DNA of 64,000 bases from Modestobacter sp. VKM Ac-2986 (lineage in GTDB: Bacteria; Actinomycetota; Actinomycetes; Mycobacteriales; Geodermatophilaceae). The stretch lies in contig NZ_JAPVBH010000001.1 of assembly GCF_026967795.1 (NCBI RefSeq), positions 485,028 to 549,027 of the forward strand, written 5' to 3'. The translations under genes were made by a program, and so were the position numbers. The notes under the pieces are model-generated. The model worked only from the letters and a program-made list of their open reading frames with translations. It was not told the DNA's origin and made no database searches. Shown here piece by piece: positions 35,391-42,759 of the stretch. Each line of letters begins with the position of its first letter. Positions within the stretch are counted from its first letter, which is position 1.

Positions 35391-36302
35391 TCAGCCGGCG
35401 TCGAGCAGGTCGCGGCAGACGGCCAGCAGCCGCTCCCGCAGGACCGCGCCGCGGGCGGCGAAGCCGCGCTGGGCCGCGACGTAGGCAGCCTTGCCCTCCG
35501 GCGTCTCCACGGCGACGGGGGCGTACCCGTGGGCGGAGAGGTCGTAGGGGGAGGCCCGCATGTCCAGCTCGCGGACGTCGGCGGCCAGGGCGAAGCAGTC
35601 GGCCAGCAGCTCGCCGGGGGTGGCCGGGCTGAGCTTGTAGGCCCACTTGTAGAGGTCCATCGTGGCGTGCAGGCAGCCAGGCTGCTCCAGCTCCTGCTGG
35701 GTCTCCCGAGTGGGCCGCAGCGCGTTGCGCGGCACGCCGGCCCGGGTGAAGAAGCGGAACGCGTCGATGTGGCTGCACTGCACCTTGTGCGCCTCGACCA
35801 CGGCGTCGGTGCCGTCCTGGCCCAGCCGCAGCGGCAGCTCGTGGCGCACGTCGCCGGGCTCGGGGCGGTAGAGCATCGCCCACTCGTGCATGCCGAAGCA
35901 GCCGAACTGCCCGGCCCGGCTCGCGGTGGCGCCCAGCAGGCCCTCGACCCAGCCCGCCGCGGCCCGCCGCTTGGCCAGGAACGCCGGCAGGTCCACCCCG
36001 ACACCGGGGACGACGCCGCCGTCCCCGGTGCGGACGTCGACCTCTGCGTACAGCGGCCAGGTCAGCCGCTCGCGGGCGGCCTCGCCCAGCAGGACGGTGC
36101 CCACGCCGGGGTGCCAGCGCCGCAGCCGGCCGGGCGACTCGGAGTAGTAGGTGAAGAGGAAGTCCAGCACCGGGTGGGCGACCCCGGTACGGCGGCGCTC
36201 CTGGTGCGGGAGGACCCAGGTGTCCATCCGCTGCTGGTACGCGGCCTCCCGCGCCGTCCACTCCGCCTCGGCCAGGGCCGTCGGGGCAGCGGTCAGCAGC
36301 AC
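35391..36302 (-). CDS. Conserved actinobacterial protein of unknown function
   Basis: A 303-aa soluble protein from GTG 36302. Homologues in actinobacteria are often labelled 3-methyladenine DNA glycosylase, but I see no glycosylase motif to support that. Notable blocks are HPVLDFLFTYYSESPGRLRRWHPG, GCFGMHEWAMLYRP, HKVQCSHIDAFRFFT and QQELEQPGCLHATMDLYKWA, which look like a metal- or cofactor-binding site rich in His, Cys and Glu. It is probably co-transcribed with the phosphatase. Confidence 0.7.
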   Translation of the reverse strand: MLLTAAPTALAEAEWTAREAAYQQRMDTWVLPHQERRRTGVAHPVLDFLFTYYSESPGRLRRWHPGVGTVLLGEAARERLTWPLYAEVDVRTGDGGVVPGVGVDLPAFLAKRRAAAGWVEGLLGATASRAGQFGCFGMHEWAMLYRPEPGDVRHELPLRLGQDGTDAVVEAHKVQCSHIDAFRFFTRAGVPRNALRPTRETQQELEQPGCLHATMDLYKWAYKLSPATPGELLADCFALAADVRELDMRASPYDLSAHGYAPVAVETPEGKAAYVAAQRGFAARGAVLRERLLAVCRDLLDAG

Positions 36303-36335
36303 CCGACGAGCCTAACCGGGGGAGGGGGTCCTTCC

Positions 36336-36527
36336 TCAGCCCGCGGAGTTGCCGGGGCGGGTGACGTCGTCGTCGCGCTGCGCCTCGTCGTCGGTGACCA
36401 GGACGGTGTCCTGCTCGCCGCCGTCGGGCCGGTCCTCGCCGGGCGTGCCGTCGATCATGTTCCCCTCGGACGGCGTGTTCCCGTCGTCGAGGGGCTCTCC
36501 GTAGCCGGTGCCGCTGCCTTCGGTCAT
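36336..36527 (-). CDS. Small acidic protein, 63 aa
   Basis: A 63-aa, Asp/Glu/Gly-rich protein from ATG 36527, after a gaggagcg site. It reads MTEGSGTGYGEPLDDGNTPS and ends DDDVTRPGNSAG, with no hydrophobic core, so it is probably disordered. It is the second of a run of leftward small acidic genes here. No domain is recognised; roles as osmotic or desiccation-related disordered proteins are possible but unsupported. Confidence 0.5.
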   Translation of the reverse strand: MTEGSGTGYGEPLDDGNTPSEGNMIDGTPGEDRPDGGEQDTVLVTDDEAQRDDDVTRPGNSAG

Positions 36528-36546
36528 GGTCGCTCCTCCTGGTGGG

Positions 36547-36762
36547 TCAGTGGTCGAGCGAGTTGGCGGCGCGCTCGTCGAGCTCGGGCTGCGCCGACGT
36601 CCGGGCCGGCTGGTCGCCGGAGGCCTCGTCGCGCTCGATCGCCTCGTCGGCGGTGAGCGGGACGTCGCTGAAAGAGTCGGTGCCGCTGTCGCCGTTGTCC
36701 CCGGTGCCCGAGGCGGTCAGGATGTCCTGCTGGATGCGGCCGCTGCCGCCGGTCTCGGTCAT
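36547..36762 (-). CDS. Small acidic protein, 71 aa
   Basis: A 71-aa protein from ATG 36762, chosen because a GAGGAGAG site precedes it; an in-frame ATG lies 60 nt upstream. It starts MTETGGSGRIQQDILTASGT and contains FSDVPLTADEAIERDEASGD. It is acidic and probably largely disordered, with one short helix. It lies 19 nt before the next small acidic gene, making a likely two-gene unit. Function unknown. Confidence 0.5.
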   Translation of the reverse strand: MTETGGSGRIQQDILTASGTGDNGDSGTDSFSDVPLTADEAIERDEASGDQPARTSAQPELDERAANSLDH

Positions 36763-36832
36763 GGCGCTCTCCTCGCGGTGGACGTCGTCGTCCGTGCCTT
36801 GCCCGGGGAGGGGGCGGGCCATGCGTCGGCGG

Positions 36833-37252
36833 TCAGTCCAGGGCGGGGCCGGCCTCGTGGGCGGGGTGGCCGACGGTGCGCTCGCGCTGCTTCATCCGCG
36901 CCTCCAGCACGTGCCGGTCGCCGCCGGAGAGCTGGTCGCGGGCCTGCTGGTCGGCAGCGCGGAAGGCGGACCAGTAGCCGGCGTCGAAGTCCTCCACGAC
37001 CTGGAAGGTCCACCGGTCGGCGATCACGTTGCGGCCGACGAGGTCACGGTCCAGTTGGTCGGCGAGCTCGGTCTCCCCCGTGGCGCGGAACCCCTCGACG
37101 GCCTCCTGCAGCAGCCGGTCGGCCTTGCCGGTGAGCTGGTGGAACCCGTACAGCAGACCGCGGGCCTGCTCGACGGTCTCCAGGGCCTCCGACAGCTTGC
37201 CGAGGGCGGAGACGACGTCGTCGTCGAGGTCGGGGCGGGAGCGGTCGGTCAC
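36833..37252 (-). CDS. Conserved helical protein, 139 aa
   Basis: A 139-aa, mostly helical cytosolic protein from GTG 37252. The pattern VSALGKLSEALETVEQARGL, FHQLTGKADRLLQEAVEGFR and TFQVVEDFDAGYWSAFRAAD recurs in annotated actinobacterial proteins without assigned function. The regular heptads suggest a helical bundle or oligomer. Leftward, between the TetR gene and the small acidic genes; 79 nt separate it from the former. Confidence 0.6.
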   Translation of the reverse strand: MTDRSRPDLDDDVVSALGKLSEALETVEQARGLLYGFHQLTGKADRLLQEAVEGFRATGETELADQLDRDLVGRNVIADRWTFQVVEDFDAGYWSAFRAADQQARDQLSGGDRHVLEARMKQRERTVGHPAHEAGPALD

Positions 37253-37331
37253 GTGCCCATCGTGGGGGCAGCACCGCCGTCATGCCCGTCGGCCCCACGG
37301 CGAGCGCGGGTGGTGGGGGCAGCGGGGTCCG

Positions 37332-37961
37332 TCAGGAGCGGCCGGCGACGGCGTCGTCGACGAGCCGCTCGGCGAGCCGGCGGCCGTGCGCAGCCGGGCC
37401 GTCGGGGCCCAGCAGCCCGCCGGAGAGCTGCATGCCGTCGATGACCAGGTGCACCTGGGCGGCGAGGTCCTCGGCGGCGTCGGGCACCAGCTCACCGGCC
37501 AGCGCGAGCAGCCGCATGTGCAGCTCGTACTTGTAGTCGGCGGCCGCGCTGCGGGCCGGGTGCTGCGGGTCGTCGTACTCGCTGCTGACGTTGGTGAAGG
37601 GGCAGCCGCGGAAGCCGGCGCGGGTGACGTCCCGCTCGACGGCGTCGACCACCGACAGCAGCGCGGCGCGGGGGTCGTCCTGCAGCCGGATCAGCTCGGC
37701 GTCGATGGCCGACAGCACGGTCGCCGCCTTGCGCGAGAGGTAGGCGCCGACCAGGTCGTCCTTGCTCTTGAAGAGCCGGTAGACGGTCATCTTGCCCAGC
37801 CCGGTCTCCCGGACGAGCTCGTCCATGCCGACGCTGCGTGAGCTGCGGGCGGAGAACAGACGCTCGGCGGTGTCCAGGACGATCTCCTGGCGCTCGGCGC
37901 GCGAACGGCGGGCCGGGGCGGCGTCCTCGGTGAGGTGCAGAGGCAGTGCGGCGGCAGTCAC
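37332..37961 (-). CDS. TetR/AcrR family transcriptional regulator
   Basis: A 209-aa repressor from GTG 37961. The N-terminal DNA-binding domain runs from about 22 to 68: RQEIVLDTAERLFSARSS, then MDELVRETGLGKMTVYRLFK with the recognition helix, then SKDDLVGAYL. The ligand domain contains FRGCPFTNVSSEYDDPQHPA, a motif seen in TetR proteins of the C-terminal 33-like group. No obvious target gene is adjacent; it may regulate itself or the leftward small genes. Confidence 0.9.
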   Translation of the reverse strand: MTAAALPLHLTEDAAPARRSRAERQEIVLDTAERLFSARSSRSVGMDELVRETGLGKMTVYRLFKSKDDLVGAYLSRKAATVLSAIDAELIRLQDDPRAALLSVVDAVERDVTRAGFRGCPFTNVSSEYDDPQHPARSAAADYKYELHMRLLALAGELVPDAAEDLAAQVHLVIDGMQLSGGLLGPDGPAAHGRRLAERLVDDAVAGRS

Positions 37962-38162
37962 GCAGGCGATCGTGCAGCACCTCGTGACGGAGGGGTTCGC
38001 GGCACGCCGACGTGTCGGACCGACTGCGCACCGTCACCGGTACAGGTGGTGTGACCTGGGGTTTCAGGTGTTCCGTGGGGCGGGTGGGACGGTCCGGCGA
38101 CCTGTCCCGGGCCACCGTGCGGAGGGGGCCACGGTGGCCGTGGGGCCGGCCGGACGGGTGGG

Positions 38163-38288
38163 TCAGGCGCGACGCGTGCGGCGGGGGTTGGCCAGCATCC
38201 GCGACACCGCACCCGCCGTGGGCTGCTCGGCCTCGACCGGGCGGCTGGTGGTGTCGTCGTTCGGCCGGTTGTCCTGGTCCTGTGGCAT
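38163..38288 (-). CDS. Tiny hydrophilic protein, 41 aa
   Basis: A 41-aa reading frame from ATG 38288 with a GGTGGAG site 6 nt upstream. It reads MPQDQDNRPNDDTTSRPVEA and ends SRMLANPRRTRRA: an acidic polar front and a strongly basic tail. The clear ribosome site and sensible codons support it, though no homology was tested. Stands alone on the minus strand about 200 bp upstream of the TetR gene. Confidence 0.45.
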   Translation of the reverse strand: MPQDQDNRPNDDTTSRPVEAEQPTAGAVSRMLANPRRTRRA

Positions 38289-38462
38289 GGGCTCCACCTT
38301 TCCCGCTCGTCACCGTGAGCGATACCGCTCCGGGCTCCCGGACCCCATCGGGTGATGAGACGTCTATCACGAATCATCTGGAGCGGACAGCCGGAGCAGG
38401 GGGAGGCCGCCGACCGGGGCCGCACGCTCGCCCTCGGGCCGGCCGCGTGGGACGGTGCAGCG

Positions 38463-38738
38463 GTGACCACACCCGGCCCGGACCAGCGACCGGCCGCCGG
38501 CCGCGCCGTCGACCCGGCGCGGCTCCCCGTCGTCGGGCGGCCCGGACCCCGGCGGACGTCGGTGCGGCCGCCGACCGCCCCGCCGCGCCGCGCCGCGCAC
38601 CCGCCGGCACCGGACCCGGCAGGTCCCGCCGTGCCGGAGCCGGCAACGTACGAGCCGCCGGCGCCGGAGCCGACGACCCCGGGGCCGGCGTCACCGACGG
38701 CGGCCCCGGCGGGGGAACGGGACGTCAGACGCCGCTGA
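38463..38738 (+). CDS. Possible Pro/Ala-rich protein (doubtful)
   Basis: An open frame of 91 codons from GTG 38463 in a stretch of about 430 bp with no firm gene. It is almost entirely Pro, Ala, Arg, Thr and Gly, as expected from random GC-rich DNA, and lacks a clear ribosome site. An earlier start near 38352 adds rare codons. Its end overlaps the opposing 56-aa gene by 14 nt. Recorded to account for this stretch, where I see nothing better. Confidence 0.2.
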   Translation: MTTPGPDQRPAAGRAVDPARLPVVGRPGPRRTSVRPPTAPPRRAAHPPAPDPAGPAVPEPATYEPPAPEPTTPGPASPTAAPAGERDVRRR

Positions 38739-38895
38739 TCCGGTTCTCGGGGTCGACCCCCTCGGTGGCGGCCTCGGCGCCCTCGGCGGGCTGACCCGGG
38801 TGCGGGGTGCGCCCGGTCTCGGTGACGTCGTCCGACGTCGGCTGGCCCTCGGCGGGCTCCTCGGGGTGCGGGGTACGTCCTGTGGTCTCGGTCAT
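38725..38895 (-). CDS. Small protein with internal GRTPHP repeat, 56 aa
   Basis: A 56-aa protein from ATG 38895, preceded by a GGAGG site (caggagggcgcac on the minus strand). It contains a tandem internal repeat: TETTGRTPHPEEPAEGQ (2-18) and TETGRTPHPGQPAEGAE (25-41), followed by an acidic end (VDPENRISGV). It is hydrophilic and probably disordered. The protein-level repeat argues for a real gene. Upstream on the same strand lies the ribokinase gene, 37 nt away, so they may share a transcript. Confidence 0.55.
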   Translation of the reverse strand: MTETTGRTPHPEEPAEGQPTSDDVTETGRTPHPGQPAEGAEAATEGVDPENRISGV

Positions 38896-38932
38896 GTGCG
38901 CCCTCCTGCCCCGGGCCGCCGACCGGCAACCA

Positions 38933-39853
38933 TCAGCTGACCGGAACCGCCTGCGGGGTCCGGGACAGCAGCGCACGGACCGCGTCGTCGTCGGGCAGCG
39001 CGCCGCGGGCGCCGGGGCCGGTGGTCGACAGCGCGGCCGCGGTGACCGCGTAGCGCACCGCGTCGGGCAGGGGGAGGCCGCGGTCGAGTGCGCTGCTCAG
39101 CGCACCGCAGAAGCAGTCGCCGGCGCCGGTGGTGTCGACCGGGGTGACCGGCGGCGGGGCCTGCAGCAGCGGCAGCCCGTCGCCGGTGACGACCAGCGCA
39201 CCCCGCGCGCCCAGGGTGACCACCACCGACGGCGCCAGCCCCCGGGCGAGGTCGGCCACATCGGCCGGGGTGCGTGCGCCGGGCTCGGCGCCGGCCAGCC
39301 GGACCAGCTCGTGCTCGTTGGGCACCAGGACGTCGACCCGGGCCAGCAGCTCGGCGGGCAGCGGCTGGGGCGGGGCGGGGTTGAGCACCACGGTGCCCCG
39401 GGTCGCGACGGCTGCGGCCTGCACGGTGGCCATCGGGACCTCCAGCTGCAGCAGCAGCACGCCGGCCCGGTGCACCGACTCGACGTCGACGTCGGTGGCG
39501 GTGAGCCGGGCGTTGGCCCCGGGCACCACCACGATCAGGTTCTCGCCCCCGGCGGCCTCCACCGGGATGGTCGCCGTCCCGGTCGGGACGCCGTCGGTGC
39601 GCTGCACCCGGCCCACGTTGACCCCGGACTCGGCCAGCGCGGCCAGCTGCCGGCCCGCCGCGGGGTCGGCGCCCACCCGGCCGACCATGTGCACGCCTGC
39701 GCCCAGTCGGCCGGCCGCGGCGGCCTGGTTGGCGCCCTTGCCGCCGGGCAGCACGGCCACGGCCGAGCCCACCACGGTCTCGCCCCGCCCGGGCAGGCGG
39801 TCGACGGTCACCACGACGTCCTCGTTGAGGCTGCCGACCACGGTCACGGACAC
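38933..39853 (-). CDS. rbsK: Ribokinase
   Basis: A 306-aa PfkB-family sugar kinase from GTG 39853. VVGSLNEDVVVTVDRLPGRG opens the ribokinase fold with the ribose-binding Asn/Asp, LPGGKGANQAAAAGRLG is signature 1, and VTPVDTTGAGDCFCGALSSA is signature 2 with catalytic Asp in GAGD. It phosphorylates ribose, or another pentose or nucleoside, at O5. No ribose transporter is adjacent; the ribose-type ABC system at 45-47.8 kb is the nearest. Confidence 0.93.
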   Translation of the reverse strand: MSVTVVGSLNEDVVVTVDRLPGRGETVVGSAVAVLPGGKGANQAAAAGRLGAGVHMVGRVGADPAAGRQLAALAESGVNVGRVQRTDGVPTGTATIPVEAAGGENLIVVVPGANARLTATDVDVESVHRAGVLLLQLEVPMATVQAAAVATRGTVVLNPAPPQPLPAELLARVDVLVPNEHELVRLAGAEPGARTPADVADLARGLAPSVVVTLGARGALVVTGDGLPLLQAPPPVTPVDTTGAGDCFCGALSSALDRGLPLPDAVRYAVTAAALSTTGPGARGALPDDDAVRALLSRTPQAVPVS

Positions 39854-39887
39854 GGGGGCCTCCTGGTGATCACCACGGGCGCGGAGC

Positions 39888-40457
39888 CTACGGGCGCACC
39901 GCAGCGTCCCCGGCAGGGTCCGGGGTGGGGCCCAGGCGGCGCTGCCGGAACGGCAGCACGTACCAGAGCACGACGCCGAAGACCGCCACGACCACGGCGC
40001 CGGCCACCGCCGACGGCCGGCCCAGCGCCACGTCGAGCACGAGCAGCGTGGCGCTGGTGATCGCCAGCAGGAGCAGTGCCAGCCCGGTGAGCAGCAGCCG
40101 GTCGGCCACCGCGACCAGGGCGGCCTTCTGCTGACGCCGGAACACCAGGCGGTGGAAGGACACCGGCGCGATGAGGGTCAGCGTGGCCAGCGCCGTCGAC
40201 AGCAGGGTGACCGTGTAGACGGTGAGCCCGACGTCGTCGAGTCGGTCGAAGCGGGCCTGGAACGGCAGGGTCAGCAGGAAGGCGAACAGCAGCTGGACGC
40301 CGGTGAAGGCCACCCGCAGCTCCTGCAGCAGCTCGCCGAGGTTGCGGTCGAGCACCTGGTCGGGGCTCTCGCCCCGGCGCTCGGCGGTGCGCTGCACCAG
40401 CTCGCCGTCCAGGCGGCCGTGCGGCACGCGGCCCCCGGCCGCCGGTTTCCCGAGCAT
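39888..40457 (-). CDS. DUF6328 family membrane protein
   Basis: A 189-aa membrane protein. ATG 40457 is preferred over the one at 40496. A helical soluble front (NLGELLQELRVAFTGVQLLF) passes into four membrane spans (about 58-78, 90-112, 126-147 and 153-172) and a short polar tail. The N-terminal ELRVAFTGVQ(L/V)LFAFLL pattern is that of DUF6328. No function is known. It is divergent from the DUF3140 gene. Confidence 0.72.
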   Translation of the reverse strand: MLGKPAAGGRVPHGRLDGELVQRTAERRGESPDQVLDRNLGELLQELRVAFTGVQLLFAFLLTLPFQARFDRLDDVGLTVYTVTLLSTALATLTLIAPVSFHRLVFRRQQKAALVAVADRLLLTGLALLLLAITSATLLVLDVALGRPSAVAGAVVVAVFGVVLWYVLPFRQRRLGPTPDPAGDAAVRP

Positions 40458-40507
40458 GCCCCCGCGGTACCCGGGGACCACACGGCCAGACACCACGGAG
40501 GACGGAC

Positions 40508-40855
40508 ATGTCCGGAGCGGACACAGACAGCGACACGATCCGGCGCGAGTTCGGCGAGGCGGTGAACATGACCGCCGGTGAGCTGGAGAAGTGGCTGGCC
40601 ACCGAGGAGTCGCAGTCGGTCGGGCAGAAGAAGGACGGCGCGTCGGAGTCCACCGGCCACGAGTCCGGGCGCCGCATCGTCGAGCTGCTGCACACCAAGA
40701 AGGCCGACCTCAGCGACGACGACCTGGCGCACATGCGCAAGGTGCACGGCTACGTGCAGCGGCACCTGGCCCAGGAGCCCGAGCACGAGGACGTCGAGAC
40801 CTCGAAGTGGCGGTACAGCCTCATGAACTGGGGCCACGACCCGCTGAAGAAGTAG
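40508..40855 (+). CDS. DUF3140 family protein
   Basis: A 115-aa soluble protein from ATG 40508 after an acggaggac site. EFGEAVNMTAGELEKWLATE, then SESTGHESGRRIVELLHTKK, then YVQRHLAQEP and SKWRYSLMNWGHDPLKK match DUF3140 along its length. The family is often annotated as DNA-binding, without proof, and occurs also in fungi. It precedes the methyltransferase/type III PKS pair by 10 nt, so it may belong to their transcript. Confidence 0.85.
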   Translation: MSGADTDSDTIRREFGEAVNMTAGELEKWLATEESQSVGQKKDGASESTGHESGRRIVELLHTKKADLSDDDLAHMRKVHGYVQRHLAQEPEHEDVETSKWRYSLMNWGHDPLKK

Positions 40856-40865
40856 CGTCCGCCGG

Positions 40866-41603
40866 GTGCGCCCCAACGACCCCGCCCAGTACGACCAGCT
40901 GGCCGACCAGTGGTGGGAGCCGACGGGCGGCTTCGCGATGCTGCACTGGATCGCCGCCTCCCGTGCCGAGCACGTCCCCCCGGCCCGGCCGGGGGCGCTG
41001 CTGGTCGACCTGGCCTGCGGGGGCGGGCTGATGGCCCCGCACGTGGCCCGGCTCGGCTACCGGCACGTCGGGGTCGACATCGGGCTGGCCGGCCTGTGCA
41101 CCGCCCGCGAGCACGGGGTGACCGTCGTGCGCGGGTCGGTGCTCGCCGTCCCGCTCGCCGACGGGTGCGCCGACGTCGTCACCGCCGGGGAGATCCTGGA
41201 GCACGTCGAGGACCCCGGCCAGGTGCTGGCCGAGTGCGCCCGGCTGCTGCGGCCCGGTGGGGTGCTGGTGATCGACTCGATCGCCGGCACGCGGCTGGCC
41301 GGGGTGGTCGCGGTGACGATCGCCGAGCGGATGCCCGGTGGGCCGCCGCCGGGCATCCACGACCCGGCGCTGTTCGTCGACCGGCGCGAGCTGCTGGCCG
41401 CCGCCGACCGGGCCGGGCTCGACCTGCGGCTGGTGGGGCTGCGCCCCTCCGTGCGGGACCTGGTGGGCTGGCGGCGCGGCCGGCGCGACGTCGTCCGCAT
41501 GCGGCCCATGTCCTACACCGGGGTCCTGTTCGCCGGCTACGGCACCAGGCGGGGCACGACCGAGCGGCACACCTCCGGCCCCGCACGTACGGTCGGGCCA
41601 TGA
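40866..41603 (+). CDS. Class I SAM-dependent methyltransferase
   Basis: A 245-aa UbiG-like methyltransferase from GTG 40866. Motif I LLVDLACGGGLMAP (about 45-58), the acidic end of strand 2 (VGVDIG) and AGEILEHVEDPGQVLAECAR followed by LRPGGVLVID are all present. LADQWWEPTGGFAMLHWI near the start resembles quinone-biosynthesis O-methyltransferases. The end overlaps the type III PKS start by 4 nt (ATGA), so it probably methylates the phenolic or pyrone product of that enzyme. Confidence 0.88.
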   Translation: MRPNDPAQYDQLADQWWEPTGGFAMLHWIAASRAEHVPPARPGALLVDLACGGGLMAPHVARLGYRHVGVDIGLAGLCTAREHGVTVVRGSVLAVPLADGCADVVTAGEILEHVEDPGQVLAECARLLRPGGVLVIDSIAGTRLAGVVAVTIAERMPGGPPPGIHDPALFVDRRELLAAADRAGLDLRLVGLRPSVRDLVGWRRGRRDVVRMRPMSYTGVLFAGYGTRRGTTERHTSGPARTVGP

Positions 41604-42628
41604 GCGCAGCGGTGATCACCGGCGCGGGGCACGCGCTCCCGGCCGTCTACCAGCAGCGTGACGTCTGGGACGACTTCTTCGCCGCGCAGTACGACGGCGT
41701 GCGCGCGGCCGAGCGCGTCTTCATGGCCGCCGGCGTCACGAGCCGGCACGCGGTGGCCTACCCGGGCGACGAGGACCTGACCCAGTGGGGCACCGGGGCC
41801 CGGATGGAGCGCTACATCACCGAGGCGGTGCCGCTGGGCAAGCAGGCCGTCGCCGGCGCGCTGGACGGCGCGGGTCTCGCGCCGGGCGACGTCGGGCTGT
41901 TCGCCGTCGCCACCTGCACCGGCTACGCCACCCCGGGCCTGGACATCCGGCTGGCCAGCGACCTGGGCATGTCCCTGGACACGCAGCGGCTGCTGGTCGG
42001 GCACATGGGCTGCTACGCCGCCCTCCCCGGGCTCGGTGCGGTCGGTGACTTCGTGACCGCCCGGTCGCGGCCCGCGGTGCTGCTGTGCCTGGAGCTCACC
42101 AGCCTGCACGTGCAGCCCGCGCTGCCGGAGCTGGAGCAGGTCGTGACGCACTCGCTGTTCAGCGACGCCTCCGCCGCGGTCGTCATCGAGCCCGGTGCCG
42201 GGCGCGGACGCCGGATCGCGGCCACCGTCGCCCGCACCGACCCGGCCACCGCCGACCACATGACCTGGGACGTCACCGACCTGGGCTTCCTGATGGGGCT
42301 CTCGCCGCGGGTCCCCGACGTGCTGGGCCGGCACGTCGGTGGCGTGGTGGAGGAGCTGCTGGCCACCGCGGGTCTGCGGATCGAGGACGTCGCCGGCTGG
42401 GCCGTGCACCCGGGCGGGCCGCGCATCCTCGACGTCGTCCGGGACACCCTCGGCCTGGCCGAGGACCAGATGGGCGCCTCGCGCCGGGTGCTGGCCCGGC
42501 ACGGCAACTGCTCCTCGGCGACGGTGCTGCTGGTCCTGGAGGAGCTGGGGGACGTCGACGGCCCGGTCGTCGCGCTGGCCTTCGGGCCCGGCCTGACGCT
42601 GTACGCCACCCTCCTGCTGCCCGCCTGA
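41600..42628 (+). CDS. Type III polyketide synthase (chalcone/stilbene synthase-like)
   Basis: A 342-aa synthase from ATG 41600 with the full catalytic triad: Cys138 in GHMGCYAALPG, His270 in AVHPGGPRIL and Asn303 in RHGNCSSATV. The gatekeeper region near CTGYATPGLDIRL is also clear. Such enzymes extend an acyl-CoA starter with malonyl-CoA to alkylresorcinols, alkylpyrones or tetrahydroxynaphthalene. Coupled to a methyltransferase it makes a minimal two-gene pathway for a methylated aromatic lipid or quinone; product unknown. Confidence 0.93.
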   Translation: MSAAVITGAGHALPAVYQQRDVWDDFFAAQYDGVRAAERVFMAAGVTSRHAVAYPGDEDLTQWGTGARMERYITEAVPLGKQAVAGALDGAGLAPGDVGLFAVATCTGYATPGLDIRLASDLGMSLDTQRLLVGHMGCYAALPGLGAVGDFVTARSRPAVLLCLELTSLHVQPALPELEQVVTHSLFSDASAAVVIEPGAGRGRRIAATVARTDPATADHMTWDVTDLGFLMGLSPRVPDVLGRHVGGVVEELLATAGLRIEDVAGWAVHPGGPRILDVVRDTLGLAEDQMGASRRVLARHGNCSSATVLLVLEELGDVDGPVVALAFGPGLTLYATLLLPA

Positions 42629-42759
42629 ACTCACAGGTCCGGCCCGGGCGCGCGCCGGGGTGATCAGGGGCACACTCGGGCCCACATGCCCTCCGGCGCA
42701 TGCACCCGCCGGGTGAGTTCCCCGGCCCGGCGGCGTTCCCAGGACAGAGGAGCTCACAG

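Noticed and set aside
38352-38738. A 128-codon Pro-rich frame as a confident gene
   Set aside because: No good ribosome site, random-like composition and overlap with a better opposing gene; kept only at very low confidence from GTG 38463.
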